This document shows, one piece after another, positions 30,395 to 42,136 of a stretch of 64,000 bases of DNA. Source of the DNA: Nannochloris sp. 'desiccata' (lineage: Eukaryota; Chlorophyta; Trebouxiophyceae; Chlorellales; Chlorellaceae); contig JAGTXX020000005.1 in NCBI GenBank assembly GCA_019044685.2, forward strand, positions 1 through 64,000, given 5' to 3'. A program made the position numbers and the translations under genes. Below the pieces are notes generated by a model. It was not told where the DNA came from and made no database searches. It was given only the letters and a program-made list of their open reading frames with translations. Position 1 is the stretch's first letter. The number at the start of each line of letters is the position of its first letter.

Positions 30395-31840
30395 TCAGAG
30401 ACGCCACGTATCATCAGTGTTTTCTCTAGCGGATCCTTGGACTCTGTCATCACCCTCTGACTCATCTCCAGATGCGAATTCGCCGTTCTCCGAAGTGGAA
30501 GTTGACTGCAACACACGTTTTTTCCTAGAGCTGTCCTCCACGTGCTTGTAACAACAAGACTGAAGAGCCACGTATACAGGCATGTAGTATGCTGCATCAG
30601 GTCCGAGAACAGCATTGGTATCGACTATGACAGGTGCACCCCTGTTCTTGCAGCCAAACAAGGAGTTAACAACGTCCGAAGGAGCACCCAACGAGATCCT
30701 CACGTGACCAGTACATGGGGGATTGGTTCTACTAGAAGACAACCCACTGCAATAGTAGGTGACGTAGCCACAAACAGGAATGGTCAATTCCCCTCTATTC
30801 GCGCGGAGGGTAAGTCTGTATATGGAACCATGCTTCACAGCACGGTTTTTTTTACCGGGCTTACTAACCTCGGTGGTATTGGTGGCAGGTGCAAAATCCC
30901 GAGGAAGGAAACCAGTCTTCTGCAATGGCCGCACTATAGTACTCTTAACCAAATTCTGGAATTTACTTTTATTGCATGCTTTGACTGCATCAATGCATGC
31001 CTGTACAGTATGAGATAGGAAGAACACTGCGTAAACGGTACCCACAGAATCATCTTGGACAACTGTATACTTCTTAGTGAGACTTCTGCAGACCGAAGCA
31101 TCAATATTGAATTTCAGAGCGTTTTCTATGGGGTTGTAGACACGTGCCACGTGGCCTTTGTAGGTTAAAAAGACACTTGAACTTGGGCACAACAGGGGAG
31201 CGTCAGGAATACCCAATGCAGGAATAGAGTCTCTATCAGGGGCATATGGCACTAATTTACCATCTTCATCTTCGTCAAGTGTAGCAACTTGATCAGATCG
31301 AACTTCATCAGCATCAACATCTGACAGCTTAGTAAGTTGACCCGACGGCAAGCAAACAGGAGCAGGTCTTGAAGAAGGTGGAAGAGGTGGTTTTGCGGGA
31401 GGAGGACGTACCGAGGGTAGAAGCTGCGACGGTCTTGAAGGTCCAGCCCCACCGGACAATTGCAATTTTGGATGATCAGGCCGAACGACTTCCCAATAGG
31501 TGAAACCTTGAAACCTAACCATGTGATCCTCGTGAGGTAATTCAGGTGGGTACTTACCCCCTGAGGTTCCGTCGTTAAGCCGTTTCCAGTCATCGTAGTA
31601 CGTCTCGAAGATACTGGGCCAGTCCGGGCTGCATCCCGTGACTGGTACCAGCAGGTAAGGCGGGTCGAGGTGGGTGACCTCAAAGACAAGCCCAGACCCC
31701 GCATGCAATCGGTTGAACTCAAAAAGCTTATGCACAAGGGTTGTAAACTCTTGGTAAACAGAATCTGTAGTTTTGAAGACGCAATTAGGTTTCAGGAAGT
31801 AGTTGTTGTTGCGTTGGGTCAAAAGGATAGCTAGATTCTA
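30395..31840 (-). CDS. Unrecognised 5'-truncated ORF, probably from a mobile element
   Basis: An open frame of about 480 codons with no usable ATG. It opens after a TAG at 31838-31840, and its first in-frame Met is about 100 residues in, so it has lost its start. The protein has a Pro-rich middle (P-P-P-A-K-P-P-L-P-P), a compact Cys-containing second half (I-P-V-C-G-Y-V-T-Y-Y-C; A-Y-Y-M-P-V-Y-V-A-L-Q-S-C-C) and an acidic Ser/Glu/Asp tail. I do not recognise the family. It sits head to head with LINE fragment B and overlaps it by about 20-40 bases. Downstream of its stop, another frame reads I-R-G-V-S-E-E-T, which loosely recalls LINE ORF1 proteins. It may be the inverted 5' part of the same element or an unrelated nested insertion. 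Confidence 0.45.
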
Positions 31841-32585
31841 TAATGGACTAGTCAAAGCACCAGCTGATAGCATTTTAAAACGTGCTTTCATTGCTAATTG
31901 CCAATTGACATCAAACCCAGCTGAAGGCAGTGCCAAATGTATGGCTGAGCAGTCTTGGGCAGCACAGCTGCAGCGTGCTTTTAAGAAATTTGAAGTGCAA
32001 CTACCTCTGGAGGAGCCTATCGAACTAAATGTGAATGATGTTTGCATCAAGTGGAAGGAATTCTACTTGAATAGAGTGCGGACAGAGACTGGAACTAAAA
32101 TTAAAAAATATGTTCATGAAGTCAGAAATGGGCTGCTGGAGTACGAAGCCGCTCCTTACTTGGGAGTGTCTGCGGTCCAGGAACGACGGGCAGTAATACA
32201 AGCGATGACTGGATCTCATTTTCTGATGGAAGAAGTAGGTAGATGGAGTCAGTTGGCGAAAGAAGACAGAGTATGCAAACAATGTGCTGAAAAAGAAATA
32301 AAAAATGTCGAGACGGCCGAACATATGTTTTTCCACTGTCCTAATTATGACGATATTAGGGCAGATTTTCCTTGTTTAGACTTTACAATAACGAATTTAC
32401 ATGAGTTCTCAAATGAGCAGCCAACCCAGCTTGCTAGCTTTATCAAGAAATGTTTTGTGCGGCATCGAGAACTCAACCCGCTGTCGAGGCGGTAATATCG
32501 TTTTCATAAAAACCTTTTTCTATTTGATCCCATAATTCAGGGGTGTTTACTAGACCAACATGGTCTACTTGTTTTGTTTTGTCTG
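31803..32585 (+). mobile_element. LINE retrotransposon 3' part, fragment B
   Basis: A 230-codon frame (31803-32495) without ATG carries the region after the reverse-transcriptase domain of non-LTR elements: W-V-K-R-I-A-R-F-Y-N, then F-I-A-N-C-Q-L, then a zinc-knuckle-like C-K-Q-C ... E-H-M-F-F-H-C-P-N-Y. It starts abruptly at about 31.81 kb, where the opposite-strand ORF also starts, so its 5' part is missing. The 3' UTR has a perfect stem-loop (TAGACCA 32551-32557, TGGTCTA 32561-32567) followed by a (GTTTT)2 tail, a likely 3' end for the element. A (TTCAAG)3 run at 32812-32831 is an alternative end. Confidence 0.72.
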
Positions 32586-33457
32586 ATTTTATGTATGATT
32601 TAGTGATGTGGAAGCTGTGTGGTGGGTAGCTTCTAGGGGTTCTCTTTTATCGGAGCGGTTTCTTCCTCTTTTTAGCTTCATTTTCTCTGCCCTTTTCCCC
32701 CCTCTTGAAGCCAAAGAAACTCGCATACCTCCTTAGCAGAATTTGAGAGGTTTTACTGCTGGAGCCCTGAGTGATAAAACGATATTTCATCGTGAGAGAT
32801 CACTTATGTAACAAGTTCAAGTTCAAGTTCAGACCCAAAAGGTAACAGTTGTTGTAAAGAGGAGGTGATCTGATTCAAATGTGAATAGTGAAAGAGGTTA
32901 ATTAACGGTGCAGGAACTCACCACAATGTGCAGGATGATCAGACATTATGTAAATATGCTGCAATCTATTTACACGCACGCAAGGTAGTTTCAATTATTT
33001 GATTAATTGAATTTGAATCAATTCATTCGAAAAACTTGAGGAGCCTGCGCTTCTTACGGAGAAGAAAGGGAAGAACTTGGTTAGATTAACTTGCTAGTGA
33101 ATATAAGGGGGGCGCGGCTACAATGATAAATGCAATTGAGCATCTATTAATTTCTCATCCATTAGCGATGGATGCATGCTCGCCTACCTTGACTGAACTT
33201 CAATAATACTTGATGAGCGGCAGGAAATAAGCTTTAAATGAGCTCATAAACAATAATTAATGCAAATGCGTCATTATAAGTTGCTTAGAGTAGCGTTCAG
33301 GAATTCAGGAATGCCGACCCGGCGAATGGAACCCGGCGAAAAGAATGGAATCGCTTTGCTCAGTGCTGTGCCCAACAAGAACAACAACCACCGCGTGCTC
33401 AAGACCTTGCACTACACTTGATTAAATCACTTTCTCGTTAAAATAAGAAGTATAAAG
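32586..33457. other. Intergenic region between the LINE fragment and the phytocyanin gene
   Basis: These 872 bases hold a short tandem run of TTCAAG units at 32812-32831 and AT-rich sequence leading to the phytocyanin gene. I see no supported gene. The last few hundred bases presumably contain that gene's promoter. Confidence 0.4.
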
Positions 33458-34346
33458 ATGGCGAAACTACAGCATCTCCTTGCGCTATGTGCGCTATTAG
33501 TTTGTGGATTTAATACAGTAGATGCAGTTCGAGGTTGGTTGCGTGTTTATTTGACCTCTTTGCTTTTACAAGCTACTCCATATAATAAGCTAAATGCCAC
33601 TGTCAATAATTTGCAGTCACTATGGACCCAGAGAAATGCGTGATGGACTATAGCGTGTTTTTGAAGGCAAGTTGTTAAGATGGCTTTAATTATTACTGCA
33701 ACACCTAATTTTGACACCACTAAATTGGACGATAACCTATTATACGATCTCGCAGGTAGCTCGCTTTGGCCCATATAACATCTGCGTTAACGGTACTGTC
33801 ACTTTTAGTTGGACTGGGATGCACGGGCTGTTCCAGATTCCTGATATTGCTTGCCCTTCTAATTTCACTGCTCCAAAAGCAGAAGGGTATGAATACCTTG
33901 CACCTCCATCTAATGGAGGTAGTTTTACTTGGGAGGTGCCTGAAAAACCTGGCCAATATTGGCTCACGAGTCAGTGGCCTGGCGATTGCCGAAACGGTGA
34001 GAAATTTAATGTCTTGAAATTAATTTCACTAATTCAGTGCGTCTTTGCTAATGAAGACCCTCGTGTGCATTGAATCATCCTCCAATCGGCAAAGCATAGC
34101 AATGGAATATTAAAATATCGCCCAGTACTTTCGGATAATATACAATAATAATTCTTTGCTGCTTTGTCACCTTACTAAATCATACTAAACTCCTTCTGTC
34201 GGTTTATTACTTTTACTTTCACAGGCTTGGTGGCTGAGATCTTTGTCACCGACCCTACAGGAACCAGCGCAGCTAGTAGAAGAGTTTACTCTCTGTATAG
34301 TCTTATTGCCTTGCTTGCCGTGACGGCACTATTTTGGCTAGCATAG
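33458..34346 (+). CDS. Phytocyanin-like (cupredoxin) GPI-anchored protein, copper site lost
   Basis: A secreted blue-copper-fold protein related to plant early-nodulin-like phytocyanins. The three exons are 33458-33533, 33760-33996 and 34225-34346; they make 144 residues. Residues 1-23 are a signal peptide ending V-D-A; the cupredoxin domain follows (V-T-F-S-W-T-G-M-H-G-L), and a C-terminal hydrophobic stretch suggests a GPI anchor. The first copper His is kept in G-M-H-G. Against the C-x4-H-C-x3-Q site of stellacyanin, this protein reads S-Q-W-P-G-D-C-R-N-G-L, so the copper Cys, the second His and the axial ligand are Ser, Asp and Leu. The structural Cys pair is kept. The exon 1-2 junction is the least certain. 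Confidence 0.68.
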
Positions 34347-34669
34347 AGTAGAAGAAGAATACTAAAACATTTTTCTATTTTAAATGTGTAAATAACAAAT
34401 ACTAATCTACAGTAAGTTGCTTCTTGTAAGCTCACTCTGTACGATAAACTAAATAACTGTATTTAAACTTTGATGACATACCTGCTAGTTATTTAGTTAT
34501 AATAATTTTCTAGTGGAAAAAATGATGCATACGTGTAACTAAACTAATGACAAAGATAGCATAGAAACTATATCTATACGTTTCCTTTATTCAAACATAA
34601 AATGAAAGAACCTGCCTGTACAGAAAACTTCTTTTTCTAGTTATTCAAAGCACTGTTTCAAAGATATAT
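34347..34669. other. Convergent intergenic region, phytocyanin and phospholipase genes
   Basis: These 323 AT-rich bases hold two converging 3' flanks. No gene is recognised. Confidence 0.4.
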
Positions 34670-37600
34670 CTAAGACGGTAGATCATCATCGTCAAACTCA
34701 ATTTTTATGTCATTAAGATACGCAAACTGATCTTCCTCTTTGGCACTTGTAGCACCAGCTGGAGTGTATTTGGGCGGTGGAACAGAAGCAGGAGTATGAA
34801 CTTGTTCTGCTCCAAGTGTTGCCTCCTCAACCGCCGATACCGCCTCTCCGACCAAATTCACTACTTTACTACTAACCTCCTCATCTACTTCTTTACCTTT
34901 ACCTTTATCTTCATTTTTACTTGTCCTTGGTTCCTTAAATAAAGGGACAGGGCTCGTAGAAACACTCTCTCCAGAAACTTCTTGCAACGGGGCTAATTTT
35001 TGATATGTTATGTTTGATAACAAGCTCGGCTGTGCGGTGGCGGCCCTTGTAAGTAGCTGCAACGGACCCATCAAAGTATCTGTAGTAGAACTTGAACTTG
35101 TATCTTCATCTTCATCATTCTCACCAAGTTTTGCTTGTAATTGAGACATACAACAAACACTAGAGCTGCGTCTTTTCATCATAGATGAGGCACCACGTCT
35201 TATTCCGCTGTATTGCAATTCTCGAGGAGAACCTGGCTGCACGTGTGGCTGCTGCTGTTTAAGACCAGCATATTCTTGTTCCTCTTTTCTAATATGCATA
35301 CCTGTATTGTTTGTAGTAGTATTTAGACGGTCTTTACTACCACCACCACCTCCTTGCGAAGAAGAACCCCCTAGTTCAGCTGCTTCGACCACCTGCTGGG
35401 CACTAAACGGCACGTTCCCTCTCCCTCCATGCTTCCGTTGCCATTGCGCAATAGCTAGAAACGCATACCTATTCGCTTCCAAAGCAATTCTATCTGCCAA
35501 ATGATAATCCATTAACCTGTACTGCGTCACAGGAGGGCGCAAATATAAGTCAACGCGTTGACCTTCGCGGGCTAATCTTGCTAGATTTTGTTTATGCGCC
35601 ATCCATGTTAATGCGTTCATAAGGCTCGCATGATTAGGTAATTTGATCCCGTACCTCCATTTTTCTACGGGACACCATCTATCCCACAATAAGTGCCACC
35701 CGGAAATACCACCATCTGTCTGGCTGAGATTATCCCAGGCAGATTGATCCCGGTCCTCTACGTCCACTACAATGACGGTACCAGAAGTGCCCACTTGCTC
35801 CCGCATAGCAGCTACGGGAAGATTATCCGAGTAGCCACCGTCACATAGAAGCTGCCCCGATTCGTCAACAACAGGAGGGACGAGACCGATGAGTGTCATC
35901 GAGGCACGCACAGCACGCCATAGCACGCCGTGTTGATGAATCGACGGTGCCCCAGTGGTTAGATTTGTCGTTACACAAAAATATCTTAGCCACAGATCTT
36001 CTATACGATGAGGACCCGGGGTAAAAGCTTCTTGGACGAGTTCATCAAGCGCAGCGCCTTTGAAGACACTAAGTAACGGCAACGTCAAGTCACCGGCAAG
36101 TCTACGGGCGCTACCCATTTCTGAGGCGTACCTGCGTACCGCTTTCTGCATTTGAGGCCATCCACAGTCTGTTTGAGCGTAAAGTGCCGCCATCATTGCA
36201 CCCTGGCTGGTTCCTCCGACCACATCAATAGGCACTCCAGCATCGTGTAAAGCTCGGAGAATTCCTATATGGGCAAGGCCGCGAGACCCACCACCAGAAA
36301 GAACAACTCCAACGGCTGCTCCGGCCATCCAGCGGCCAAGACGAGCGACACTCTCAGGTCGAGAGAGTCGGACGTGGTGATGTCGAGTGAGGTTAGGGCG
36401 AGATTTTAACCACGCTGCAGTACCGTGTGGTAGGCTATTTGAAGAGTGAAGAAGGACAAGTTCAACTCTGCGAAGAGAAATTAACGAGGGGTCGAGTGAA
36501 GCTGCCGCTGCGGCAGCGGCAGAGGCAGCAGCAGAAGTATGGTTCCCGCTGCCAGTATTATATTGCAAAGCTTCCAGGAAAGCAGCATCTCCAAACTCAG
36601 CGGATGCTTCAAAATCAAAAGCACTTACTAGTGCAGGCTCTTGTTGCTGCCCTTGTTGCTGCTGTCCAGCTTTTCCTGGCTTTAGACCGACAGTGGTTGA
36701 AAATGCCCTTTGCAACCTTCGAGCAGCCGTCTGCATAGATTTCCAAACAAGCGCATCTTCTTCAGACGAAATGCCAGGATCTGTAGTACTGGATGTCGCT
36801 GCTAGAAGAATGCAATCTGCTTGATCAGCACAAATTTTATTCCACACAGAGGAAGCACTACTACAAATCTTTGTCCCGCCTCCAATCTCGCTGCCGCCGC
36901 CTTGCAAGATAATAAATCGACAATCTTCCTCTTGTTGATTAAGCCAGGTAGTCACTTTCGATCTAAAAAATGGAACGTCTAAATGCTCCGATTCGGCGGG
37001 GAACATCCGTTGAATGGTTGCAAAATCTAACAGGGAGGTCGGGCCAAAGGAAGACTCTAGGTGCGCTCTGAGTGCCTCTGCAAGTTGAGAAACCGCATTT
37101 TGTTGTTCTTTTTCTTCATCTTCTTCATTATCTGCTTTCTTTAAAGAAGATAATGGTCGGCGTAGAGGTGTTCCTGCTGATAAAATAGCAATCGTGGCAA
37201 TGTCTCCCCTCTTCCCAGTCCCAACCCCACCACTGGCCTTGCCACTGTGAAAATTTCCAGTAGCGACTCTTCTTGAAGAATTTGCAGCAGCCAGCCTTTC
37301 CGCCATCCCCTGCAATACCCTCGCAGCAGCTTTTGGTCTTGAAGCAGCCAACAACTCAAAACTAGCTTTACTCATTCTCACTGCTTCGACATCTCGCGTA
37401 CAAAAACTAGTAGTATCATGTCTGCCCCCGCTGATAGTCCATACCGCACCCATTGAATCTCCACGGCCTACATCATCTTCAATAACGAATTCAACAGCAG
37501 GAGCCCCGCTGACGCTGGCACCAGCGCTGCCCAAAGAAGACGTGGATACATGTAATAGCCTGGCACGGCCGGAAATGATTATATAGAGAGAATCTGCGGG

Positions 37601-39815
37601 TTGCCCTGCGCGGTAAACGACCTCTCCTGCGTGATACCATTCACGGGTAAGACCTAGGGAAATAAACTGGCGGATAGTAGGACCCAAAGCACGCGCAGCA
37701 GCAAGAAGGAGGTCCGTGACGACTGCTCCAGGGGAGTAGTTGGTGGTGGTGGTGGTGGTGGTGGTGGTGTCACTCTGCGTGCTGCATGCTGAGATCATGC
37801 TTTGTATGCTTTGCTGACTTCCTGACCTACTCTGTGAACCACCTTCTGTTGCAGTATGCATGCTATCAACGCTCTCTGCGTCACCCACTTCCTCTGTAAC
37901 TCCAACACTTGTGGTAGTATTTCTTTCTGACGTAGTAGTATTTCTTTCTCGTATTGTCTCCTCTGCTTCGGAAATGAGCGCATCAATGTGTTCTTGGCCT
38001 ATTGCAACTACTAAACATCCTTCTCCAACGGCCCACGCTTTCGCTCGGCTATTGGTCAAAGTCAAAAATGACCCACCGCCAATAAGACTGCCGGGAGCAA
38101 CCAAAGCAGTTTCTTTTCTTTTTTTTCCAAGTACAGGCCGTTCTATAACCAAAGAACCCTCTAAAAGAATGAAAAATGCATCTACAGGCTCGTCGAGCTC
38201 CATTAAACCGGTTCCTGGTGTTAGCGGTATGGATCGACCGGCATCATTCTTAGATAAGAGAGCGAGTGTTGTAGCTTCAAGACAACTTTCTTCCGGAGTT
38301 AAGACGTCCCAACCGGCATTTAAGCTTGCGTAATGCGTGTGCACCATCACAGGTAAAGGAGAAGACGAAAGAGAGGCGGGGGCAGGCGGAGCTGGAGCAG
38401 TGTGCGGTGCAGCGGGTGCTGCTGCTGGTGAAGGTCCATTGACCTCATTATTGCCATCATCAAGAACACCAGCCATCTTTTCATCACTGAAGCTGACTCT
38501 CCGCTTCATTTTCTTTACCTTCCTCTCTTTAACAATAGAAATAGGAGCGGCAGCAGGAGCAGGAGGTGGAGCAGCACTCGTAGCGTCTGCTACCCCTACT
38601 GGTGGCAACAGCACAGCTTCTGCCAAGGTCAAAGCTTGCTCTCCTGTTAGGGTGCCAGCTTTAGTATTACTCATCACATCATTGCCTCTGTTTTCTTTTG
38701 CTCCAGGACTAGGACCACCTGCTGTGCCTGCTGTGGTGTTATTAAACCTGCTGCCAGGGTGTGGAGATAACGATGCTAAAGGCAGCTGCAAGAAATCCCT
38801 CAATGTAAAATGACCTACCCTCCATAATCTCGCTACAGAACTATTCAAATACGACTGTAGAACGCGTGGATTCTCTATCACGGTCTTTAAAAATAGATTT
38901 CTGTCGATTTGTAATAGCTGGCAACCGCTTTCCAGTGCGATGGTAGTGACGCTGCGTGGTGCACCATCCAAGACATCTACATCACCTATAGAGTTGCCGA
39001 ATGTTAGGGTAGATATATGGACTAAATGTTTGTGAAGCTGGGGCTGTCTGTGCTCAGAAGTTTTAAAGCTAGTCTTATTACCACCACAATTGCCACCATG
39101 AGCACCATCTTCTAAATTTTGTTGTTGTCGTTGGTGATTGTCTTTTTCTTTCTCTTTCCTATTATCCAAATAAGAACCTAATTTACCTTCTGTTACGATA
39201 TACACTCCAGAATCAGACAATTCCCCAGCTGAAAATAGCTGTTCAAAGGGTGCTAATTTAACAACTTTGCACAGATCATACAATTTTCTTGAAGCCTCAA
39301 GTTCCATTACTGCAAACAGCTTTGCAGAGCTGAGAAGCTTTTCTACTGGATCACTATCAGGGTCAGAGAGTAGTAGTTCGCTATCTGGTGTTTGCCGATA
39401 ACTTGCGGTGCTAAAGGGGGATGCGGGTTGATCTTCATTCCCAGCCACAGCAGCGGTTGTGGCGTGGGCGGGGGTGGACGGCAGGGCTCCTGGAAAGAGT
39501 AATCGAGGGTCCATGTGGCTTAAATCAAGAGAAGGCATTCTATCTGGTAGTTCCGGGAGCTCATCGTCTGTAATTAAGTGCGTAAAAAGAAATTTAAAGG
39601 GAGTTAAGAGGTGCACGGCATTGGTGGAGAGAAGAAAGACGGGAGGAAATAATAGTTTATGTACCTAGGGTAAATAATTTGATGCCTCCACGCTCTTCTA
39701 TATAGCTTGCTACTGCTGCAAAGAGTCCTCTGCACGAATAAAGGATGTGGATCTTAGCATTCAAACCCAAAATATAATATAACCTCAACCCAGAGCTATT
39801 GCAGACGTCAGACAT
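34670..39815 (-). CDS. Neuropathy-target-esterase-like patatin phospholipase with cNMP domains
   Basis: Lysophospholipase/phospholipase B of the PNPLA6/7 (NTE, Swiss cheese, yeast Nte1) family, which deacylates phosphatidylcholine at ER membranes. A small first exon (39665-39815, M-S-D-V-C ... L-F-T-L) joins the 4898-base second exon (34670-39567) over a GTACAT...TACAG intron; the product has 1682 residues, longer than animal PNPLA6 at about 1330. Three cyclic-nucleotide-binding-type domains come first (for example R-A-G-Q-P-A-D-S-L-Y-I-I-I-S-G near residue 700). The patatin domain has oxyanion G-G-G-S-R-G, nucleophile G-T-S-Q-G and catalytic D-G-G. Extra length lies in Ala/Pro-, Thr- and Gln-rich linkers; a (GGT)n run near 37740 encodes poly-Thr. 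The N-terminus has a hydrophobic segment but no clear signal. Confidence 0.93.
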
Positions 39816-40279
39816 CCCCACCGTTTAATTGCTTTAATTAATCTTGAACAAGCTCGATTGCGCCCTGCATTTCAAATCGTACGATGAGATCGATGGCATA
39901 TTAACACTATGATACGTAAGATCTATCCTAGCTTACCTTCTAGCAATATCAAGAGGCCAACTACGGAAGTGGCAATCTTCATTTTGGAGGAAACGCTCCC
40001 TAGGTGGGGCATTGATGTTCCCTTAGTTATACGATTCATCTTGTATAACACGAAGATAAGAAAAAATATACAATGTGCATCGTCGATCTGGGCCTTGTAT
40101 ACCGCCGGGAAGCTGGAAATGTCGGATGAACATGATTTTGGATTTTGAACCCAACACACATTTCCCCCCTTTAAATTGCTATTTTCATAGCTAATCTTAC
40201 TTGTATTGCACATCTGCCTAATATTATAAAATCACAGATATCATACATGTGCCCTTGGGCGGCTTAAACACTTTAGTTC
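39816..40279. promoter_or_regulatory. Divergent upstream region, phospholipase and RecX genes
   Basis: These 464 bases lie between two divergent start codons. Two short overlapping ORFs on opposite strands (about 39909-40213) have no recognisable content and are not called. Confidence 0.4.
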
Positions 40280-41234
40280 ATGATCTCATTTAAATTTACA
40301 GATCAGGGCAACCGATCAGGTTTTGGAGGAATGCAGGCTTTCAGATCATCCTTCATACGGCTTTTAACAATTGAGCCATCTGTATTAAGTTGGAATAAAC
40401 GAAGTGATATATATTCGAAGTCTGCTAGGGTTGCACTTTCAACATGTAGCAGCACTGCTGATCCCCGCCGCCGTCGGTTTCCTGCCATTGCACCACCAGG
40501 TGAAGAAGAGCAAGAAGAAGGACCTCCTATTGACGAAATTTCACAAAAAAAGTGAGTACATTAACAAACATATCTCTCTGTTATTGACAAATTAAGTCTA
40601 TACTGGGTCTAAATCGATGTACTAATTAATTTTAATGGATACTCCCTGCTACAGACATTTTGCAGAGGCGGTTGAGAAAGCAAAAGGCGCCGCTCTCCGC
40701 CTTCTTTCCCAGCGCTCTCACTCACGTAAAGAACTCATAACGAAACTTGAAGAACGTGAACACCCTCACGATGCCATCTCCAGCGCACTAGACCGATTGA
40801 GCGAGGTAGGCCTTCAAAGCGATGCTGAGTTTGCGGATGTCTTTGCCCGATCAAAATGGCGGCAAGTTAAATGGGCCCCTGCAAAGATCAAACAAGAGCT
40901 AACACGAAGAGGAATCGCACCAGAACTGGTTAGAGAAGCCATAGAGTCTGTATTTGGGCCAGATGGGCTGAGTATGAGGCGCTATATGGAGGAAGAGCTG
41001 GCTGAAGAGCAACTAGGTCCATGGACACCGGCAGCAGCTCCTGAAAGTGCGTTGTTAGTTGCAGCGAGCAGGCAGTATCAATTAACTGTTGGGTTGAGTG
41101 ATGAAGCGAGGAAAAGAAGGATTGTAGGGTGGTTACAACGACGAGGGCATTCGTGGGAAGTGGTGTCGAGGGTCATAAAGTGGCTTGGTGAAGCAGAGAA
41201 AGAGAAGACTGCAGCAGAGGAATGGCCCGAGTGA
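40280..41234 (+). CDS. RecX-family regulator of RecA
   Basis: RecX proteins bind RecA filaments and inhibit them; in plants and algae they are predicted organelle proteins of bacterial origin. Exon 1 (40280-40551) joins exon 2 (40655-41234) over a GTGAGT...TACAG intron, giving 283 residues. The first 90 residues form an Arg/Ser-rich presequence with an acidic end. The RecX three-helix repeats follow: A-L-R-L-L-S-Q-R-S-H-S-R-K-E-L, then G-L-Q-S-D-A-E-F-A ... K-I-K-Q-E-L-T-R-R-G-I, and a third repeat ending at R-R-G-H-S-W-E-V-V. The start could also be the Met at 40331. A TGTAA sits 77 bases after the stop. Confidence 0.85.
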
Positions 41235-41310
41235 GGGAAAAAAAAAAGAGAGCGAAGAGAGAGGAAGCTGATGAGTAGTTAAGGATAGAATAAGGTTGTT
41301 TTCTGCACCT

Positions 41311-41315
41311 TGTAA
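41311..41315 (+). other. TGTAA poly(A)-type signal of the RecX gene
   Basis: TGTAA, the chlorophyte near-upstream polyadenylation element, lies 77 bases after the RecX stop. Similar pentamers follow NDUFB7 (4454-4458), the small gene ending at 41933 (42050-42054) and CCDC97 (minus strand, 54676-54680). Confidence 0.5.
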
Positions 41316-41501
41316 CCTTGTATTTATTTGTAGGTTTCTGTTTGAAAAATTATTTTGATATAAAAACACGACTTGGTGATAAACAAAGGATACACACGCG
41401 TTTCTGAAACCAGACCAAGGACAGCAGCCCAGCGGAGAACCGCTTGTGTAATATTAGTATCAAACCCCTTGATTATTTTACCGCCACAAAAGCAGCTCAC
41501 A

Positions 41502-41933
41502 ATGCAGATGAAAGATAAATTAGGGCCTGAGAAGCCTATTCAAATGAGTGCTGCTGGTAAAGGGGTCCGTTCTTCCTGGTACCGAGTTTCTATGGTCGGT
41601 GCAGCAGCAGCGATTGCGGGGTGGTGGTATTGGACGAGAGAAGAAGAAAAGAAATTACAAAGTAAACAGAAACTTATAATTTATTTTATATATACCAATT
41701 AAGAAACTCCAGAAAATCACGAAGATCATGAAGTGCGTTTAATACTATCTCAATTTTTTTTATTTTTTTTTCCAGGTGCCGCCACACAGAGGTTTGGCAA
41801 ACACGGGGAGAAGGCTGAATACGGGAAATCTTTTGGAGATACAGTGAATAACCCAAATCACTTTCCTGGGTCAATCCCAACCGCAGCTGGATCTGCAACC
41901 ACAAATACTGGAAAGCCTCGTGGGGACGTTTAG
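41502..41933 (+). CDS. Small single-pass membrane protein, family unknown
   Basis: Two exons, 41502-41661 and 41776-41933, join over a GTAAAC...TCCAG intron to give 105 residues. The N-terminal half has a basic stretch (K-G-V-R-S-S-W-Y-R) before one hydrophobic segment (M-V-G-A-A-A-A-I-A-G-W-W-Y-W) and a Glu/Lys-rich end. The C-terminal half is polar (F-G-K-H-G-E-K-A-E-Y-G). I do not recognise a family. Layout and size recall small subunits of mitochondrial inner-membrane complexes, but that is only a guess. The neighbour at 42137-42648 is convergent and of similar type. A TGTAA lies 117 bases after the stop. Confidence 0.55.
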
Positions 41934-42136
41934 AGTAGCTTTAATTTTTCGGGGCGAAGGGTTTAAGAAATGTTTTAATTTGGAGTAGCCTGGCCGCATA
42001 GCACATTATTTTTTTCTTCTTTAGTTCTCGTGGCTTTACATTTTTACTTTGTAAACTAGAACAACGGCAATTAAAATTACATTACCCTGCATTCCAAGGT
42101 GCAGAACAGAGATGGTTTTACAATAAGGATGAACAT

